A stretch of 6,560 nt of DNA from Pyrodictiaceae archaeon (GTDB lineage: Archaea; Thermoproteota; Thermoprotei_A; Sulfolobales; Pyrodictiaceae): contig JALVKZ010000333.1 in NCBI GenBank assembly GCA_027033675.1, positions 1-6,560 of the forward strand. Direction: 5' to 3'. Position 1 is the stretch's first letter. The number at the start of each line of letters is the position of its first letter. Both the position numbers and the translations under genes were made by a program. The notes beneath the pieces were generated by a model. It saw only the letters and a program-made list of their open reading frames with translations, ran no database searches and was not told the origin of the DNA. This document shows, in pieces, positions 6,238 through 6,560 of the stretch.

Positions 6238-6430
6238 TACAGGGGCTTCTCTGCGAGAGACTCTTGGTAGGGGTAATACTGGGGCGGTGCTCTCTAGCCC
6301 TCTCCTTCAACGAATAGGTTCGGGTGGGGGTGAGGGAGTGGTTATTAAGCATAAACGCTTCTTCCCCGACGCTGCGCCAGTAATTACGCCACGCGCTGCA
6401 CCACTAATGGAGCCCGGCATAGGCCTATGC
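6238..6430. other. Convergent intergenic region, no gene seen
   Basis: The isomerase gene and the right-hand minus-strand gene converge on these 193 nt. A short perfect hairpin, TCTCT-GCG-AGAGA (6248-6260), lies 10 nt after the isomerase stop but lacks a following T run. An AT-rich patch near 6340-6357 (GGTTATTAAGCATAAACG) could be a TATA-like element but has no convincing gene behind it. A plus-strand open frame spanning 6287-6478 shows no family motif and runs antisense to the next gene's end, so I do not call it. Confidence 0.5.
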
Positions 6431-6431
6431 C
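6416..6431. repeat. Perfect 16-bp palindrome at the end of the right-hand gene
   Basis: GGCATAGGCCTATGCC equals its own reverse complement over all 16 bases; the next bases out (C6415 and T6432) do not pair. It overlaps by one base the stop codon of the minus-strand gene at 6431-6433. With no central loop it is better suited to dimeric protein binding than to an RNA hairpin, and no T tract follows it. Function unknown. Confidence 0.6.
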
Positions 6432-6560
6432 TAGGAGCTGGCATCGCGTGCTCGAGTCCCATGGGGCGGCATAGATGACTGTCTCTCCTTCTTTTTCCGC
6501 AGCGTCTCCATGACCAATATGTAGTCAGCGACTATTCTTGCCTCGTCGAGCGCTGTAAAG
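6431..6560 (-). CDS. C-terminal 42 residues of an unrecognised protein (5' end beyond right edge)
   Basis: One minus-strand frame is open from position 6559 to a TAG at 6433-6431, with codon use like the neighbours. It encodes FTALDEARIVADYILVMETL, then RKKKER and a polar tail ending RARDASS. The first half looks like an amphipathic helix (DEARIVADYILVMETLRKK), such as closes many enzyme domains; the basic and Ser-rich tail is probably disordered. The other two minus-strand frames stop within 12 codons. I cannot assign a family from 42 residues. It is convergent with the isomerase gene and on the same strand as the transporter cluster. Confidence 0.55.
   Translation of the reverse strand, partial: FTALDEARIVADYILVMETLRKKKERQSSMPPHGTRARDASS

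Noticed and set aside
6248..6260. TCTCT-GCG-AGAGA hairpin as a terminator of the isomerase gene
   Set aside because: The stem is only 5 bp and is not followed by a T run; archaeal termination relies more on T tracts.
6417..6475. Possible tRNA suggested by a CTCGAGTCC T-loop-like string and nearby GC-rich arms
   Set aside because: The bases flanking the would-be T loop do not form a 5-bp stem, and no cloverleaf could be drawn on either strand.
6287..6478. Plus-strand open frame of 63 residues in the convergent gap
   Set aside because: No SD site, no motif, Gly/Pro/Arg-rich composition, and it overlaps the antisense of the right-hand gene's C-terminus.
1..6560. CRISPR array, insertion sequence, phage or defence genes
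   Set aside because: No repeated spacer-like units, transposase or nuclease motifs, or terminal inverted repeats were found, and all sizeable genes have metabolic or transport families.

Overview
The window reads as the chromosome of a hyperthermophilic archaeon. Three things suggest this: heavy use of AGG/AGA for Arg and ATA for Ile, proteins rich in charged residues, Ile, Val and Tyr, and tightly packed genes with GAGGTG/GGGGTG Shine-Dalgarno (SD) sites about 7-9 nt before the start. Mixed ATG, GTG and apparently CTG starts at moderate GC point towards Thermoproteota (Crenarchaeota), possibly a Pyrodictiaceae-like peptide fermenter. That placement is inference, since the window has no rRNA or other taxonomic marker.

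Most of the window is one minus-strand transport cluster, read right to left: solute-binding protein livK (5430-4135), permeases livH (3968-3099) and livM (3096-2101), ATPases livG (2093-1371) and livF (1351-632), then the N-terminal quarter of a hydantoinase/5-oxoprolinase-type HyuA enzyme (542 to beyond the left edge). livH, livM, livG and livF are 2-19 nt apart. Gaps of 166 nt (livK-livH) and 89 nt (livF-hyuA) break the series; the second carries a promoter-like sequence and an inverted repeat.

Divergently, on the plus strand, is a 238-residue enzyme of the maleate isomerase / arylmalonate decarboxylase / Asp-Glu racemase superfamily (5521-6237) with both catalytic cysteines. The 90-nt divergent intergenic region contains four imperfect 12-bp repeats in exact register. 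To the right, after a 193-nt gap, is the C-terminal 42 codons of an unrecognised minus-strand gene (6431-6560), whose stop codon abuts a perfect 16-bp palindrome.

Taken together this looks like a catabolic locus. A HAAT/Liv-type ABC importer brings in a small amide, amino acid or dicarboxylate-like compound, HyuA would open a cyclic amide (or act on a related carbonyl substrate) with ATP, and the isomerase/racemase would convert a chiral or cis/trans intermediate. The protein families are clear; the substrate is not. I found no CRISPR array, mobile element, tRNA, rRNA or convincing wholly new gene system. The most unusual observations are an apparent CTG start for hyuA and the 12-bp phased repeats in the divergent promoter.
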